Shown: positions 8,685-20,000, counted from the stretch's first letter. The stretch: 64,000 nt of DNA from Cerasicoccus frondis (GCA_031296915.1 JAVDPC010000004.1:208929-272928); one strand, 5' to 3'. Numbers and translations: made by a program. Notes: generated from the sequence alone by a model not told the origin.

Positions 8685-10367
8685 CTAACGCCCTTCGAGA
8701 ATTAATTTACGCTTGAGCGGACGCACATGGAGAATTTTCAACAGCGCGACAAATATAATGCCAAACAAAGTCGAGGCATAGGCTGCCACCAAGCTTGCCT
8801 GCACAATGCCCATCGCCAACATAAGCAAGGAGATCACTGTGCCGGACAACCCAACGTAGAGTCCGAGGTCAAAGAGCGGCTCTTCGTTCTCGAGCAACGT
8901 GATGCGCGTCTCCGCTGGCACGGGAGCGCGCTTGAGCGTCGAGAGCTTCATTAAGCACACGATGTAAATCACCAGCTGCACCATGAAAAAGATGAGCAGG
9001 ACCAGGACGGTTTGTTGATCGATGGACGCGTTGGGCATGGATTCGCCTTCTACTGTGCCAAGTGTGGCGGGTAATTCAAATTCTAAAAACAGAGCGCCGG
9101 GCTCAGTTACGGGTTGGGCAAATAACTGTGGCTCCTGCCAACTAATCACAATCAGCAGCAAAATAACGCCGACGACTGCGTTTTGCATCCAAGCCATCCC
9201 AGGGCCTGTAGCCGTTGCCTCCGCCCGGTTCGCCAGGACCAGTTTCAGCCCGGCTGCGGCGAGCATGCCCGCCACTAACAACAGCAACACTTTTAAAACA
9301 ACCGCCATCGTGCGGAAATTCGCACAAAACAGCATCAGCGCTTGCAGCGAGCTGTGCGCTGGGATCTCGTCCTCCGCCGACCAAAGGACTGGCCCGTCAT
9401 AGATGGGGAGTTGGTGTTCGAGCAAATACTCCAGCGATTCGCCCCCCCAAGGGAACACGCGCTCCAAGTCTGCCCAGCAGGCGTCGCCAAACGTTTCATA
9501 GTAATCCGCCAGCCAATCAGGACGCTGGCTCAGCATCACAACGCCAAACACCAGCGATTCACGCTCCCCGCTTTGCCGCAACAGTGTGGTGACGCGCATG
9601 AAGGAAACCGGATCGCGCGCCATCCGCGCCCAAGCGCCCAATGACGCCCAGTCAAGACGCTGCCCCGCACCCAGCATCGACATGTAAAACGCCTCCATTC
9701 GCGCCACAGCGGCCCCTTCCCCACTCAGGGACAGCTGCGCCATGGTTGCGATTTCGCGCGCAAACTCGGGCCCAATGAAGCCCGCCTGCACCAATAGCCC
9801 AGTGGTCAGGATAGCCGAATCCAACGGCGCGCCGGCCGCCGAAGCCACCGGCATAAAATGGCGGACGCCAGTCATCCCCTGAGTCTGCAAGATTTGTTGC
9901 ACGTTCAAGTTTCGCGATTCATTCAAAAAGGCGCGTAGTGCATCACGATTCGCCTTTTGTGTGAGCAACTGCTGAAAAGGCATCGGGCCCGCATCGGGCG
10001 CCAGCTCGGGTTTGCGAGGAGCCATGCCCAGAACTTGAAGACCATAAACTTCCGCGCTGCCGGTAAAACGGTCCTCAGGATGCTCCGCGATAAAGCTTTC
10101 GATCTGGCCGTTGAGCATGCCTTCGTTTGAGACAACTTCAGTATTGGAGCCAGGCAACGCCTGCAGCGCTTGGTTAATGCGCCAGGCGGGTCCAAGCTGG
10201 CCTTCGACCAACAGGCGATCAGCCGCCAATGCCGCTGGCTTGCCTTCAGCGCCCACCACACGTAGGACAACTGGCGCCACGGCATCCAAATAAGCCGGCA
10301 GGAACCACGCGCCCGCCCCCAACGAGACGGCCACGAGTATCAGCAGGATGCCAAGGCCTTTTTGCAT
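8685..10367 (-). CDS. large membrane protein of unknown function
   Basis: A protein of about 560 aa from the ATG at 10367 (the frame opens 26 codons earlier with a GTG, but the ATG places the first membrane span MQKGLGILLILVAVSLGAG at the N-terminus). A soluble region of roughly 330 residues follows, then several membrane spans in the C-terminal third. The last span cluster (YVGLSGTVISLLMLAMGIV) is faintly like the Gly-rich third span of ExbB/TolQ/MotA proteins, but nothing else matches. No family is named. It is divergent from the VanZ-like gene at 10406/10472. Confidence 0.65.
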   Translation of the reverse strand: MQKGLGILLILVAVSLGAGAWFLPAYLDAVAPVVLRVVGAEGKPAALAADRLLVEGQLGPAWRINQALQALPGSNTEVVSNEGMLNGQIESFIAEHPEDRFTGSAEVYGLQVLGMAPRKPELAPDAGPMPFQQLLTQKANRDALRAFLNESRNLNVQQILQTQGMTGVRHFMPVASAAGAPLDSAILTTGLLVQAGFIGPEFAREIATMAQLSLSGEGAAVARMEAFYMSMLGAGQRLDWASLGAWARMARDPVSFMRVTTLLRQSGERESLVFGVVMLSQRPDWLADYYETFGDACWADLERVFPWGGESLEYLLEHQLPIYDGPVLWSAEDEIPAHSSLQALMLFCANFRTMAVVLKVLLLLVAGMLAAAGLKLVLANRAEATATGPGMAWMQNAVVGVILLLIVISWQEPQLFAQPVTEPGALFLEFELPATLGTVEGESMPNASIDQQTVLVLLIFFMVQLVIYIVCLMKLSTLKRAPVPAETRITLLENEEPLFDLGLYVGLSGTVISLLMLAMGIVQASLVAAYASTLFGIIFVALLKILHVRPLKRKLILEGR

Positions 10368-10405
10368 AACTGGCGAAAACGTAAGCCGCAACCACCCATC
10401 TAGCA

Positions 10406-10912
10406 ATGGAAACCTCACGCCATTTGCGACTGGACGCAACCACACTGCTCAGTGTTATTGGAACCTTCATCATGAGCACCAACGCCGCCAGTCAACGCCG
10501 TATCAATCTATGGAAAAGCCGCATCCGCTGGTGGCAGCCAGTGGGGCTTATGGCGACGATCACCATTGTATCTGGCGGCAATCCGGCCCCACTGCCCATC
10601 ACCTTTTTTTCCTACGATAAAATCATCCATCTGCTCGTGTTTGGTTTGCTGGCGACCTCAATTTACCGACTCATTAAGCCGAGTTGGCCTCAAGGGCTTG
10701 CCGCAGTCCTCGCCATCGGCGTCACCTCGGTATTTGGCCTGCTCGATGAATTGCACCAGAGTCAGACGCCCGGTCGCTTCATGGATCTGGCCGACTGGAC
10801 CGCAGATATCTTTGGCGCAGTGCTCGCGGTCTATGTTTATCGCGGCTGGGCAGGCTACCGGCGCTTTTTGGAATTTGCGATTTTGCCACGCAAGGCCAAA
10901 CTGAAACCATGA
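10406..10912 (+). CDS. VanZ-like membrane protein
   Basis: Up to 168 aa with four predicted spans. The VanZ-family signatures are visible: FFSYDKIIHLLVFGLLA (conserved Lys-xx-His) and GLLDELHQSQTPGRFMDLADWTADIFGA (the DExHQ...R...D..D...N/D motif). The function in most bacteria is unknown; VanZ itself lowers teicoplanin sensitivity. An internal ATG at 10472 (MSTNAASQRR) is a better start than 10406, because it avoids overlap with the promoter of the divergent gene. The stop overlaps the tatD-like start (ATGA), so the two are translationally coupled. Confidence 0.8.
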   Translation: METSRHLRLDATTLLSVIGTFIMSTNAASQRRINLWKSRIRWWQPVGLMATITIVSGGNPAPLPITFFSYDKIIHLLVFGLLATSIYRLIKPSWPQGLAAVLAIGVTSVFGLLDELHQSQTPGRFMDLADWTADIFGAVLAVYVYRGWAGYRRFLEFAILPRKAKLKP

Positions 10913-11739
10913 GCGAGCTGCCGCTATACGATGCGCACTGCCACTGGCACGACGCCAGACTGCAAACGGATTGGGACGAGATCAGTCAGACACTCGACGC
11001 ACTTCCCATTGCCCGTGTAGTCGTCAACGGCACACACGCGGGCGATTGGCCAGCGGTGGCGAATCTCGCCGAGCGCGATCCCCGCGTCATCCCCGCCTTT
11101 GGCCTGCATCCCTGGAGAGTCAATGACGCTCCCGTAGATTGGCTGCAGCAGTTGAAGCATTTCCTCAACCGATTTCCACATGCTGCCGTGGGTGAGATCG
11201 GACTGGATCGCTGGATCAAGGATCACGATCTACCACGTCAACAAGAGGTTTTCCAGTTGCAGCTTGCGATCGCCATGCAAGAAAACCGCGCTGTCTCCAT
11301 CCACTGTCTGCAAGCCTGGGGCATGCTGCTGGACATATTACAACATAGCGTGCTAACCCAACGTGGTTTCCATTTACATGGCTATGGCGGATCGCCGGAA
11401 ATGATTCACGATCTCGCCAAGCTTGGCGGCTACTTCAGCTTTTCGGCTTACGTCATGCATGAGAGGAAGGCCAAGCTCCGTGCAGCGATGCTCGCGACAC
11501 CCGCTGATCGGCTTTTGCTGGAGACCGATGCCCCCGACATGCTCCCACCTGAGGAGTGGCGTGATTACCAATTGAGCGGCGAAGTCGCATTCCTACATGC
11601 GCCTCAAGGTGAACCGCGCCAGCACCCCGCCAACATTTCCGCCAGCTATCGCGCAGCCGCAATTGTGCGTGGACTTCCAGAGCAAACGATCCGCCAAGAG
11701 GTCGCGGATAACTTCGAGCGTTTTTTTGGTGCAAGATAA
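10909..11739 (+). CDS. TatD-family metal-dependent hydrolase
   Basis: A 276-aa TIM-barrel hydrolase of the TatD/YcfH family (DNase or tRNA/RNA processing). It has the first metal motif YDAHCHWH at residues 6-13, GEIGLDRW with the Glu ligand, SIHCLQAWG with a His ligand, HGYGGSPE, and LLLETDAPDM with the catalytic Asp. It overlaps the VanZ-like gene by 4 bp. A hairpin follows at 11740. Confidence 0.9.
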   Translation: MSELPLYDAHCHWHDARLQTDWDEISQTLDALPIARVVVNGTHAGDWPAVANLAERDPRVIPAFGLHPWRVNDAPVDWLQQLKHFLNRFPHAAVGEIGLDRWIKDHDLPRQQEVFQLQLAIAMQENRAVSIHCLQAWGMLLDILQHSVLTQRGFHLHGYGGSPEMIHDLAKLGGYFSFSAYVMHERKAKLRAAMLATPADRLLLETDAPDMLPPEEWRDYQLSGEVAFLHAPQGEPRQHPANISASYRAAAIVRGLPEQTIRQEVADNFERFFGAR

Positions 11740-11766
11740 GTGAGCATCACGCCGTGATAAGCTCAC
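11740..11766 (+). terminator. hairpin after tatD-like gene
   Basis: Directly after the stop, GTGAGC-ATCAC pairs with GTGAT-(AA)-GCTCAC around a 3-nt loop. There is no T-run immediately after, so it is a moderate candidate for termination or mRNA 3' protection. Confidence 0.5.
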
Positions 11767-12119
11767 CTACTGCCTGTTTGTAAAAAAATCTACAAATAAG
11801 CACTCGCCGATTCGTAGGGCACAAATACCCTTATCAATAGTGCCAATTAACAATTTTATTTAGATGGTAAAAATTTGAAATCGTCCATTCTTGGATTGAT
11901 TTTGAACAATCTTCAAGAGCGCATAAATACTACATTAATTTTACACAAACCACTATTCCACATATATTTAAGTAATAAAGTAGGCTCTTAAAACGAATCA
12001 AATACAGTCCACGCCGTCCACAGAGCCCAGTTGAAAAAGATTACTTGTTAAGCGATTAATTTTACACCTATAAACAAAAATCCTTGATCATTGCGTAATC
12101 CTAGCATACTAAATACCCC
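11767..12119 (+). other. AT-rich intergenic region, left edge of accessory island
   Basis: About 350 bp without a gene. The sequence turns markedly AT-rich (runs such as AATTAACAATTTTATTTAG and ATATTTAAGTAATAAAG), unlike the GC-richer DNA on its left. It probably contains the promoter of the gene at 12120 and marks the start of an accessory region that runs to about 20.2 kb. No RNA gene or clear repeat was seen. Confidence 0.4.
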
Positions 12120-12791
12120 ATGCGCTTCAACTACATAGGTCACACACTCCTGATCCTAGGTGGAATTAATCAATGCATTGCGCAGTATTCATTGGAAGTT
12201 GAGTCAATTGACTTTGGCGGAGGCCAGGCTTCGAGCACCAACTATTCAATTAACGCCGAGGTCGCCCCCACCGGCATCGGAATTAGCGGAAGCGATTCCT
12301 ATGTGTTGGGACACGGCTACTGGACACCCAACCCCGATGAAATCATATTAAATTCCACTTATTTCAACTGGGTTATCGACAATGGTTTAACTTTGGGCGT
12401 TTCGGATAGCCCTGATCAAAATACCGATGGCGATAGCCTTACCCAAATACTTGAATTCGCCTTTGGTGGCGATCCACTCTCAACGACTGAACAGTTAGCC
12501 TTCGATGAGCTTGGCCTGCTCAGTCGTGGCAAGCCTATCATTTACTACGGCGTCGAATCTTCCAACGTGGATTTTCGGGCCTACTTTTTACGCCGGGCCG
12601 ATTTTGAAAGCCTTGGCCTAAGCTACACTGCAGAATTCAGTAATGATCTGCAGACATGGCACGCCAGCACCGATGCCGTAACGGTAATCGATAGCGACGG
12701 CGAATACGAGCTGGTTATGCTGAACTACCCGCTCTTCCTCTCTGATAACTCCTTGCCGGGATTTTTCCGGCTTCAAATAGATAACGAATAA
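12120..12791 (+). CDS. secreted protein with verrucomicrobial repeat-like domain
   Basis: A 223-aa protein with a likely signal peptide (MRFNYIGHTLLILGGINQCIAQ). The middle contains the pattern NTDGDSLTQILEFAFGGDP, a Ca-loop-like motif common in exported verrucomicrobial proteins. The last ~90 residues (YFLRRADFESLGLSYTAEFS, then NDLQTWH) match the domain that often closes large secreted proteins in this phylum. The function is unknown. It precedes two giant surface proteins and may be expressed with them. Confidence 0.65.
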   Translation: MRFNYIGHTLLILGGINQCIAQYSLEVESIDFGGGQASSTNYSINAEVAPTGIGISGSDSYVLGHGYWTPNPDEIILNSTYFNWVIDNGLTLGVSDSPDQNTDGDSLTQILEFAFGGDPLSTTEQLAFDELGLLSRGKPIIYYGVESSNVDFRAYFLRRADFESLGLSYTAEFSNDLQTWHASTDAVTVIDSDGEYELVMLNYPLFLSDNSLPGFFRLQIDNE

Positions 12792-13042
12792 ATGCTCTAC
12801 CGAAATAGACCGACCGCCGACACTGCGAGGTAAAGCACTTGCCTGTTCAGTCAACACGGTCGCCATTTCTCATAGCAATAGGACGAACCTGCTATCGTCC
12901 AGTAACTGGTCCAAATGTCAGCACGGCGCCCGCGCTAGCGCCAATCAAAATCGGACACCTACTACTTACCCGAGTCCCTCCTATACCTGACAGTCCCCTC
13001 TGTCAGTCAATGTCCTGTGTAAAAGCCCCATCTTTTACTGCT

Positions 13043-16000
13043 ATGAAACAAAAAGCGATTCAATATACGCTGCGACTCGTTGTCGCCGCGCTGCTGCTCG
13101 TCATCAGCCCTCTGCAAGCAGACCCACCTGAGGTCTTGAACTACCAAGGTCTCATCAGCGTCGATGGTGCCCCCCACTCAGGCCCCGGCCTTTTCCGCTT
13201 CGCCCTAGTCGACAGCACCGGAGCAACCACCTATTGGTCCAATGACGGCGCCAGTAGCGCTGGCTCAATGCCCACCAACCCAATCACCCTCTCCGTCAGC
13301 GAAGGCCGCTTCTTCGTGCGGTTGGGCGACACCAGTTACACCAACATGACGGAGTCCATCCCGGCGACGGTCTTCGCCAGCGCGTCGGAAGTCTACCTGC
13401 GTGTTTGGTTCGACGACGGTACGAATGGCGCGCAGCTCCTTTCACCGGATCAAGCACTCGGCTCAGCCGGCTTCGCCCTCTTCGCCAAGACCGCTACGAC
13501 TGCTACGACCGCCAGTCTCGCCACGACCGCAAGCACGGCCAATGTCGCTACGATCGCCACATCCGTCTCGACTGGATCAATATCGAGTGTATCACTGGCA
13601 GACAACGCCGTCACCACGGCCAAGATCGTCGACGACGCCGTCACCAAAGACAAGCTCGCCGACGATGTCGACGCCGATGACGACAACGAGATCATCACCG
13701 ACTTCTCCCTCACCGATGCCGTCCTCAGCGTGACCGAAGCCGGCGCCACGCACTCCGTCGATCTGGACGGGCTCACTCTGAGCGCCCTCAACCTGTCTGA
13801 GATTAACTTCGGCGAATCAGGCTTGATAATCAACGGAGCCAGTACCAGTACCGAGGAAATCCTGGATCAGGACTTTCTGGATGATAATGATGATGACGTA
13901 ACTTGGATCTTCGGTGGTTTGTGGCAAAGTTTCACCGCAGGCTACACGGGGAAACTCAGCAGGATTAAAGCATCTGTAACTGATGAAGCCGCTATGGGAG
14001 GTACATCCTCGCCTTCGGGGACTTTTAAGGTCAGAGTTTATGAGGGGGAGGGGCTAAATTCTCCGCTTAGTGATAACATCAGCGAGACAATATACGGTAC
14101 CGGTAGGGATCAAATTGTATCCATCGGTTTGCCAGACATAGATATAATCGAGGGCAATACCTATACTATTCGGTTTTCTTGGTCATCTTCAGATGACTTC
14201 GAATTATTGTTAAAAATATCTACGTCTGACTTATATGCTGGTGGTAGAGCTTCTACTTCGCCCACTGAAGATATTGCGATGCAGACCTACGTGATACCAG
14301 CGTATACGGAGCTGCTTACCTTAGATACCGACGGGGCGCTGAGTGTTAATTCGTTGCAAGCCGATGGCTCAGGGCTGACGAATCTCAACGGCGCCGCCTT
14401 CGCCACGGGCTCCATCTCCACCGCCGCCTTGGCCGATGCCTCTGTGACCACCACCCAACTCGCCGACGGCTCCGTAACCATCGCCAAGCTGGATAGCGGC
14501 ATCGACACCAGCGACACCAATGAGCTGGTGACCAGCTTTGCACTCAGTGGCGATTCCCTGCAATTAACCGACGCCGGCGGGACCAAGAGCGTCGACCTAT
14601 CCGGCTACAATATTCTCTCCGGTGGCGGCGTCACCGGAGAAGATTTATATATCGAATCTCAAAGCGGGAACCTGGCGCAGGGAGCGCTGAGCCTGAATGG
14701 CTCAACCGTGACCCTGGCATTCGCCTATGACGAATCATTCTCGGGTGAGCCGACACTCTCGCAAACGCCTGGCGGCTGGACGCTGACGCCGGACGCCGAC
14801 CCCAAAACTGGGTTTACTGCCACGACCAATTTCGCAATTTATACCCCGGAGGGAGACACGGCAAGCGGCGTCACAAGCTCACTGGCGCTGGTCGGAGGAG
14901 TCGCCGCAGTGAGTTACTACGATCCCGGCGAGGACAGCCTCAAATTTGCGTTCAATACCAACGCCGATGCCTCAGGCACGTGGGAATTCGCGCAAGTTGA
15001 TAATCCCGTCGGCGAGAACACTGGCTACTACACATCGCTAGTCGATATCGACGGCGCGGCGATGATCAGCTACTATGATATAACGAGCGGCGACCTGAAA
15101 ATTGCCTACAATGACGGAAGCGACTTCACCAGCGGTTGGAATATCAAGACCGTTGATAGCACCGATGATGTTGGTCAGTCTACTTCCCTCGCGTTGATCG
15201 GCGGTAATCCGGCCATCGCCTACCATGATAATACTGCGAATTCGCTGAAGTTTGCCCTCAGCACCGATCCAACGGGACAGTCCAACTGGACCATCAGCAC
15301 CGTCGATGATTTAACCGACACAGGCGAACGTCCCTCCATTCTGGAGGTCAACGGCTTGCCCGCAATTAGCTACTACGACAAAGGGAGTACAGCGCTAAAA
15401 TACGCCATCAACGCCAATGCCGACGGATCAGGCGAATGGTCGTTCGCAACCGTCGATACTTCGAGCGGCGCAGGTGCATACAATTCCATGCAAATCGTCA
15501 ACGGGTATCCGGCCATTTGTTACTACGTTGATGGGAGTGACTCTCTAAAGTTCGCGATCAACGATCAAGCCGATGGACTAGGCAACTGGCAGACCTTTAT
15601 CGTGGATGAGGGGAACGACGTGGGGCGCTTTTGCTCCATGACGGTAATCGATGGTTATCCAGCGATTAGCTATCTGGATGATACCGCTGATGATCTTAAA
15701 CTAGCGATCTGCGACTCGACTGATGGTCTCGGCAACTGGAGCACGATCATCGCAGACTCGTCCTCAAGGGCCTTCGATACCTCGATCACCGACCTCGGCG
15801 ATGTCTTGGGCATTAGCTATCGCCACAATGCCAATAGTAAGTTCTACATTCGAACCTTGCCCAAGTTGAACTGGACGGCCTCGGGCTCCATTGTCTTGGC
15901 CAATAGCATGGTGGTCGAGGGCGTCATCTCCGGCGATGGCTCCGGGCTGACCAATATCGACTCCAGTGACTCCAATGAGCTGGTGACCGGTTTTGCCAAG

Positions 16001-16975
16001 AGCAGCGGCTCACTGCAGTTAACGGACGCGGGCGGGACCAAGAGCGTGGCGCTTTCATCATTGTTCGAAGAAGATGACCTAGGCGTCGGCGTCGACAGCC
16101 CGTCCAATCCGCTTCACGTAAAGGCGAACCTGGCAGCGGCCTATGGTGCAACGCCCACCACAGCAAACCATGTCGCACTGATTCAGAACTCGCACCCCTT
16201 CGGGGGGTCCAGTTCAGAAAGTCATGTGTTAGCCCTCAAAAGTGAAAATTTTTATGGGAACTACCTGAGCTTTTTCAATCTTTCGAACGCTTATGTCGGC
16301 GGCGTAACATACAGTCCCACTGGCATCACCTACAGCAGCAGTGCAGCCGACTACGCCGAACACCTGCCCAAGCGGGACGCCTCCGAGACGATTCAGCCCG
16401 CCGATGTCATGGGGGTCTTTGGCGGCAAAGTCAGCAAGCAAACCAAGGGCGCCGATTGGGTCATGGTCGCCTCGACCAGTCCCATAGTCGTGGGCAACAT
16501 CCCGCAGGAAGGCGAGTCCGCCGACGCCTCCGTCATCACGGCCTTCCTCGGGCAGGTGGATGTCCGCGTCATTGGCGAGGTCGCCGTGGGCGATTGCCTG
16601 ATCCCCTCCGGCCAGGAAGACGGCACCGCCATCGCCATGACGCCAGAGCACCTGAAGGCGGCAGACCTGTCCCGCGTCATCGGCTGCGCCTGGGAAGCCC
16701 ACGACGGCCAGGGCGAAGGCAAGATCAATACGATCATCGGCCTCCCCAACGCGCACTGGAAAAATCAGCAAACCTTACTCACTTCACTTCAAAACGACAA
16801 CGCCAGCCTCCGCTCAGCGAACGTCGAAATGCAAGGCCAACTCAATCAACTGAGGGCGGAGCATCAACAATCAACCGAGAGCCTACAGCAGCAATTAAAC
16901 CAGCTGAAAGCGCTTATCGACTCTCAAAGCAAGGCTCCCACAAACCAGCCTGACACGGTGGTTTCCAAGCTTTGA
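13043..16975 (+). CDS. giant secreted fibre-like surface protein A
   Basis: About 1,310 aa from ATG 13043 (MKQKAIQYTLRLVVAALLL, signal peptide ending near ADPPE). The frame is open 68 codons further upstream, but that part is not protein-like. Domain order: a VLNYQG-type N-terminal domain (residues ~30-145); Ala/Thr/Asp-rich stalk repeats (LADNAVTTAKI; DDNEIITDFSLTDA); a jelly-roll-like insert (~270-430); a second stalk; about seven beta-propeller-type repeats with the motif AISYYD (~610-935). The C-terminal chaperone/autoproteolysis-like domain starts at AADYAEHLPKRD (~1100) and is followed by a coiled coil (~1240-1300). It is a paralogue of the next gene. A cell-surface or adhesin role is inferred. 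Confidence 0.75.
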   Translation: MKQKAIQYTLRLVVAALLLVISPLQADPPEVLNYQGLISVDGAPHSGPGLFRFALVDSTGATTYWSNDGASSAGSMPTNPITLSVSEGRFFVRLGDTSYTNMTESIPATVFASASEVYLRVWFDDGTNGAQLLSPDQALGSAGFALFAKTATTATTASLATTASTANVATIATSVSTGSISSVSLADNAVTTAKIVDDAVTKDKLADDVDADDDNEIITDFSLTDAVLSVTEAGATHSVDLDGLTLSALNLSEINFGESGLIINGASTSTEEILDQDFLDDNDDDVTWIFGGLWQSFTAGYTGKLSRIKASVTDEAAMGGTSSPSGTFKVRVYEGEGLNSPLSDNISETIYGTGRDQIVSIGLPDIDIIEGNTYTIRFSWSSSDDFELLLKISTSDLYAGGRASTSPTEDIAMQTYVIPAYTELLTLDTDGALSVNSLQADGSGLTNLNGAAFATGSISTAALADASVTTTQLADGSVTIAKLDSGIDTSDTNELVTSFALSGDSLQLTDAGGTKSVDLSGYNILSGGGVTGEDLYIESQSGNLAQGALSLNGSTVTLAFAYDESFSGEPTLSQTPGGWTLTPDADPKTGFTATTNFAIYTPEGDTASGVTSSLALVGGVAAVSYYDPGEDSLKFAFNTNADASGTWEFAQVDNPVGENTGYYTSLVDIDGAAMISYYDITSGDLKIAYNDGSDFTSGWNIKTVDSTDDVGQSTSLALIGGNPAIAYHDNTANSLKFALSTDPTGQSNWTISTVDDLTDTGERPSILEVNGLPAISYYDKGSTALKYAINANADGSGEWSFATVDTSSGAGAYNSMQIVNGYPAICYYVDGSDSLKFAINDQADGLGNWQTFIVDEGNDVGRFCSMTVIDGYPAISYLDDTADDLKLAICDSTDGLGNWSTIIADSSSRAFDTSITDLGDVLGISYRHNANSKFYIRTLPKLNWTASGSIVLANSMVVEGVISGDGSGLTNIDSSDSNELVTGFAKSSGSLQLTDAGGTKSVALSSLFEEDDLGVGVDSPSNPLHVKANLAAAYGATPTTANHVALIQNSHPFGGSSSESHVLALKSENFYGNYLSFFNLSNAYVGGVTYSPTGITYSSSAADYAEHLPKRDASETIQPADVMGVFGGKVSKQTKGADWVMVASTSPIVVGNIPQEGESADASVITAFLGQVDVRVIGEVAVGDCLIPSGQEDGTAIAMTPEHLKAADLSRVIGCAWEAHDGQGEGKINTIIGLPNAHWKNQQTLLTSLQNDNASLRSANVEMQGQLNQLRAEHQQSTESLQQQLNQLKALIDSQSKAPTNQPDTVVSKL

Positions 16976-17039
16976 ATCACATACGATAAAATGAACATCC
17001 ACATGACTCATTATCATTCAATCTCGAACTTGCCTACCC

Positions 17040-20000
17040 ATGAATATCCTGAAATGCGCCGCCACACTCCTCTGCGTGTGTGTCGTGCCCCTTACCACGC
17101 TCCATGCAGCGTCACCGGAGGTCCTGAACTATCAAGGATTCATCAGTGTAAATAACGCCCCACACTCTGGCGACGGATTTTTCCGCTTCGCCCTTGTCGA
17201 TCATAACGGAGCCACCACATATTGGTCACACGATGGCTCCAGCAGCGCCGGCTCAATGCCGGCCTCCGCCATAACGCTCGCCGTCAGCGAAGGCCGTTTC
17301 TTTATCCGGCTCGGCGACACCAGTCACGCCAACATGACGCAGTCGATTCCGGCAACGGTTTTTGCCAACGCTTCAGACGTCTACCTGCGTATTTGGTTCG
17401 ACGACGGCGCCAATGGCGCGCAACTCCTCTCGCCGGATCAGCCACTCGGCTCAGCTGGCTTTGCCCTCGCCGCCACGACAGCCGATACCGCTGCAGTCGC
17501 CACATCCGTCGCGGCTGGATCAGTATCGAGCGCAGCCCTCGGCACTAGTGCAGTCACCACCGATAAACTCGCTGACGGCTCAGTAACCGCCGCCAAGCTC
17601 GCTAGCGATATCGACGCCAGCGACGCCAACGAGCTCATCACCGAATTCTCACTCGCGAATGGAACCCTCAGTCTGACTGAAGCCGGGACAACGCGCACGG
17701 TGGATCTGAACGGTTCGGAAATCGAATCCATTCTCGTTCCCGATTCGGGCTTTGCCTTTCGCGTTGAGGGAATTTCAAGCGAGGAAGAAATTGATCAGCA
17801 GGTGACAGACTCTTCAAACCTACCAATACAAGTCAGTAATACCTGGCAAAGCTTTACCGTGGGAACTGAAGGAAATCTCGTGGCCATAGAAGCCTACTTG
17901 GTTAACGGACCAAGTCCTGCCTCGATTGATGCCAAGTTGTATCAAGGCGAAGGTGACACTGGAACCCAGCTTGCTTCAAAGTCCGTCAATGTCGACTTCG
18001 GGGAATCCGGCTATGTTCGCATAGCTTTCAATAGCCAGTCGGTCGAAGCAGGCGATGTGCTGACCCTCGCGCTCGATGCCCCATTCATCAACCAAATTAC
18101 CTGGCGATCCAGCAACAATAATCCATACAGCCAAGGACGCAGCAATCTGGGAACAAACTCCGACCTCTATTTGCGCACCTACGTAAAGCCCAAATACGAT
18201 TATGACGCCCTCACGATTGATGATGAGGGCAACATCGCCGCAGATGGCTCTGGACTCACCAATCTGGACGGCGCCGCCCTGGCCGATAGCTCGGTGAGCA
18301 CTGCGAAAATCGCCAATAGCGCCGTAACAACAGCGAAGATAGCGGACAATTCAGTGAGCACGAACAAGCTCGAAAATGAATCGGTGACTGCCGCCAAGCT
18401 CGCCAGCGACATCGACGCCAGCGACACCAACGAGTTGGTTACCGACTTTTCGCTGACAGATGCAATCTTGAGCCTTACCGAAGCAGGCTCCACAAGCACC
18501 GTGGATCTGAGTGCATTAGGTTCGACATTACTTGGTGAGGACTCCGTAACCTCTACGGCAATTGCCGACAATGCCGTGACCTCAACTGAGTTGGCGTCAA
18601 ATGCTGTAACCACCGCCAAGATAGCCGATAATGCTGTGACTGCCGCTAAGCTTGGCAGTGATGTCGACGTCAGCGAAACCAACGAGCTGATCTCAAGCAT
18701 TTATCTTTCTCCGGCTTTATACGATCTTAGGCAAAGCCTCAGCCTGATTGAGGGAGGCGACAATATCGTTAACATCGACCTGGGCGACATGCAGTATGAT
18801 AGCCTTTACTATGAGCGAAGCGGTAACACCAATCCCGATGTCGCGCTGTTTCTGAAAGAATTCACCGAAAGCAGCCAGTCCTATGGAGGCGTGCAAATTG
18901 GCGGAACCAGTGATCCCGAAGAGCGGCTGCATGTATCGGGCCGCATCCTAGTAAAAGACGGAGATTCGAATTTCGAGCCCGCGCTCATCCTGGATCCGAC
19001 TCAAGCTAGCGATTCTTCTTCCAGAGTGAAGATGGTTCTACAGTCGGCCGAAGACCCTGGCGTCGGAGGAGAATATCATCTCTCCCGCAACGCCTTTTAT
19101 GATATCGCGAGTAATAGCTACACTCCAAACGTTGCAAGTAGAAGTGATGGGATTCTCTTTAACGAGGGGAAGATTTCCTTTTATTCCAATGGCGCTTCGA
19201 GTGACTTCACGCCCTTCGAATACGTCGTCTTAGATGGGGAGAATAAGCGCCTCGGCGTGGGCGTCTCCAGCCCAAGCCACAGTTTCCATGTGGAAAAGTC
19301 ATTGAGTTCAAGCTTCAATGACATAACTCCCGATCTGGATAACCACATCGCATTGATTCGCAATACGAACAGTACTGGTAGTTTCTCTGACGCCCATGTC
19401 CTGGCTTTGCAGTCGGAGAATCAACATAACAGCGCCAATTTCCTGAGCTGTTATACGAGAAATGATTCTTATGTTGGTGGAATCATGATGAACCTCAGCC
19501 CAAGTCTACAATTCCGAAGCGGCGCGGCTGACTACGCGGAATACCTACCGAAACAGGATATCTCCGAAGAAATCCAACCCGCCGATGTGCTGGGAGTGTT
19601 CGGTGGCAAAGTGACCCATAAAACCAAGGGCGCCGACTGGATTATGGTCGCATCGTCCAACCCCATCGTCGTCGGCAACATGCCCAAGGGGGGCGAATCG
19701 AATGGCGACTCCGTCATCACGGCCTTTTTGGGTCAAGTGGATGTGCGCGTCATCGGCAAGGTCGACATCGGGGATTACCTAATCCCCTCCGGGCAGGAGG
19801 ACGGCACAGCCATCGCCGTAACGCCCGACAGCCTCCAACTGACTGATATGACCAACGTCATCGGATGCGCCTGGGAAGCCCACGATGGACAAGGCGAAGG
19901 TAAAGTAAATGCCATCATCGGTCTGCCAGGCGCGCATATCAAAAACCAACAATCTTTGCTGGCCTCGCTTGGCAACGACAACGCTAGTCTTCGCGCGGCA

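Noticed and set aside
12839-13042. 68-codon upstream extension of surface protein A
   Set aside because: It would hide the clear signal peptide that begins at ATG 13043 and is not protein-like.
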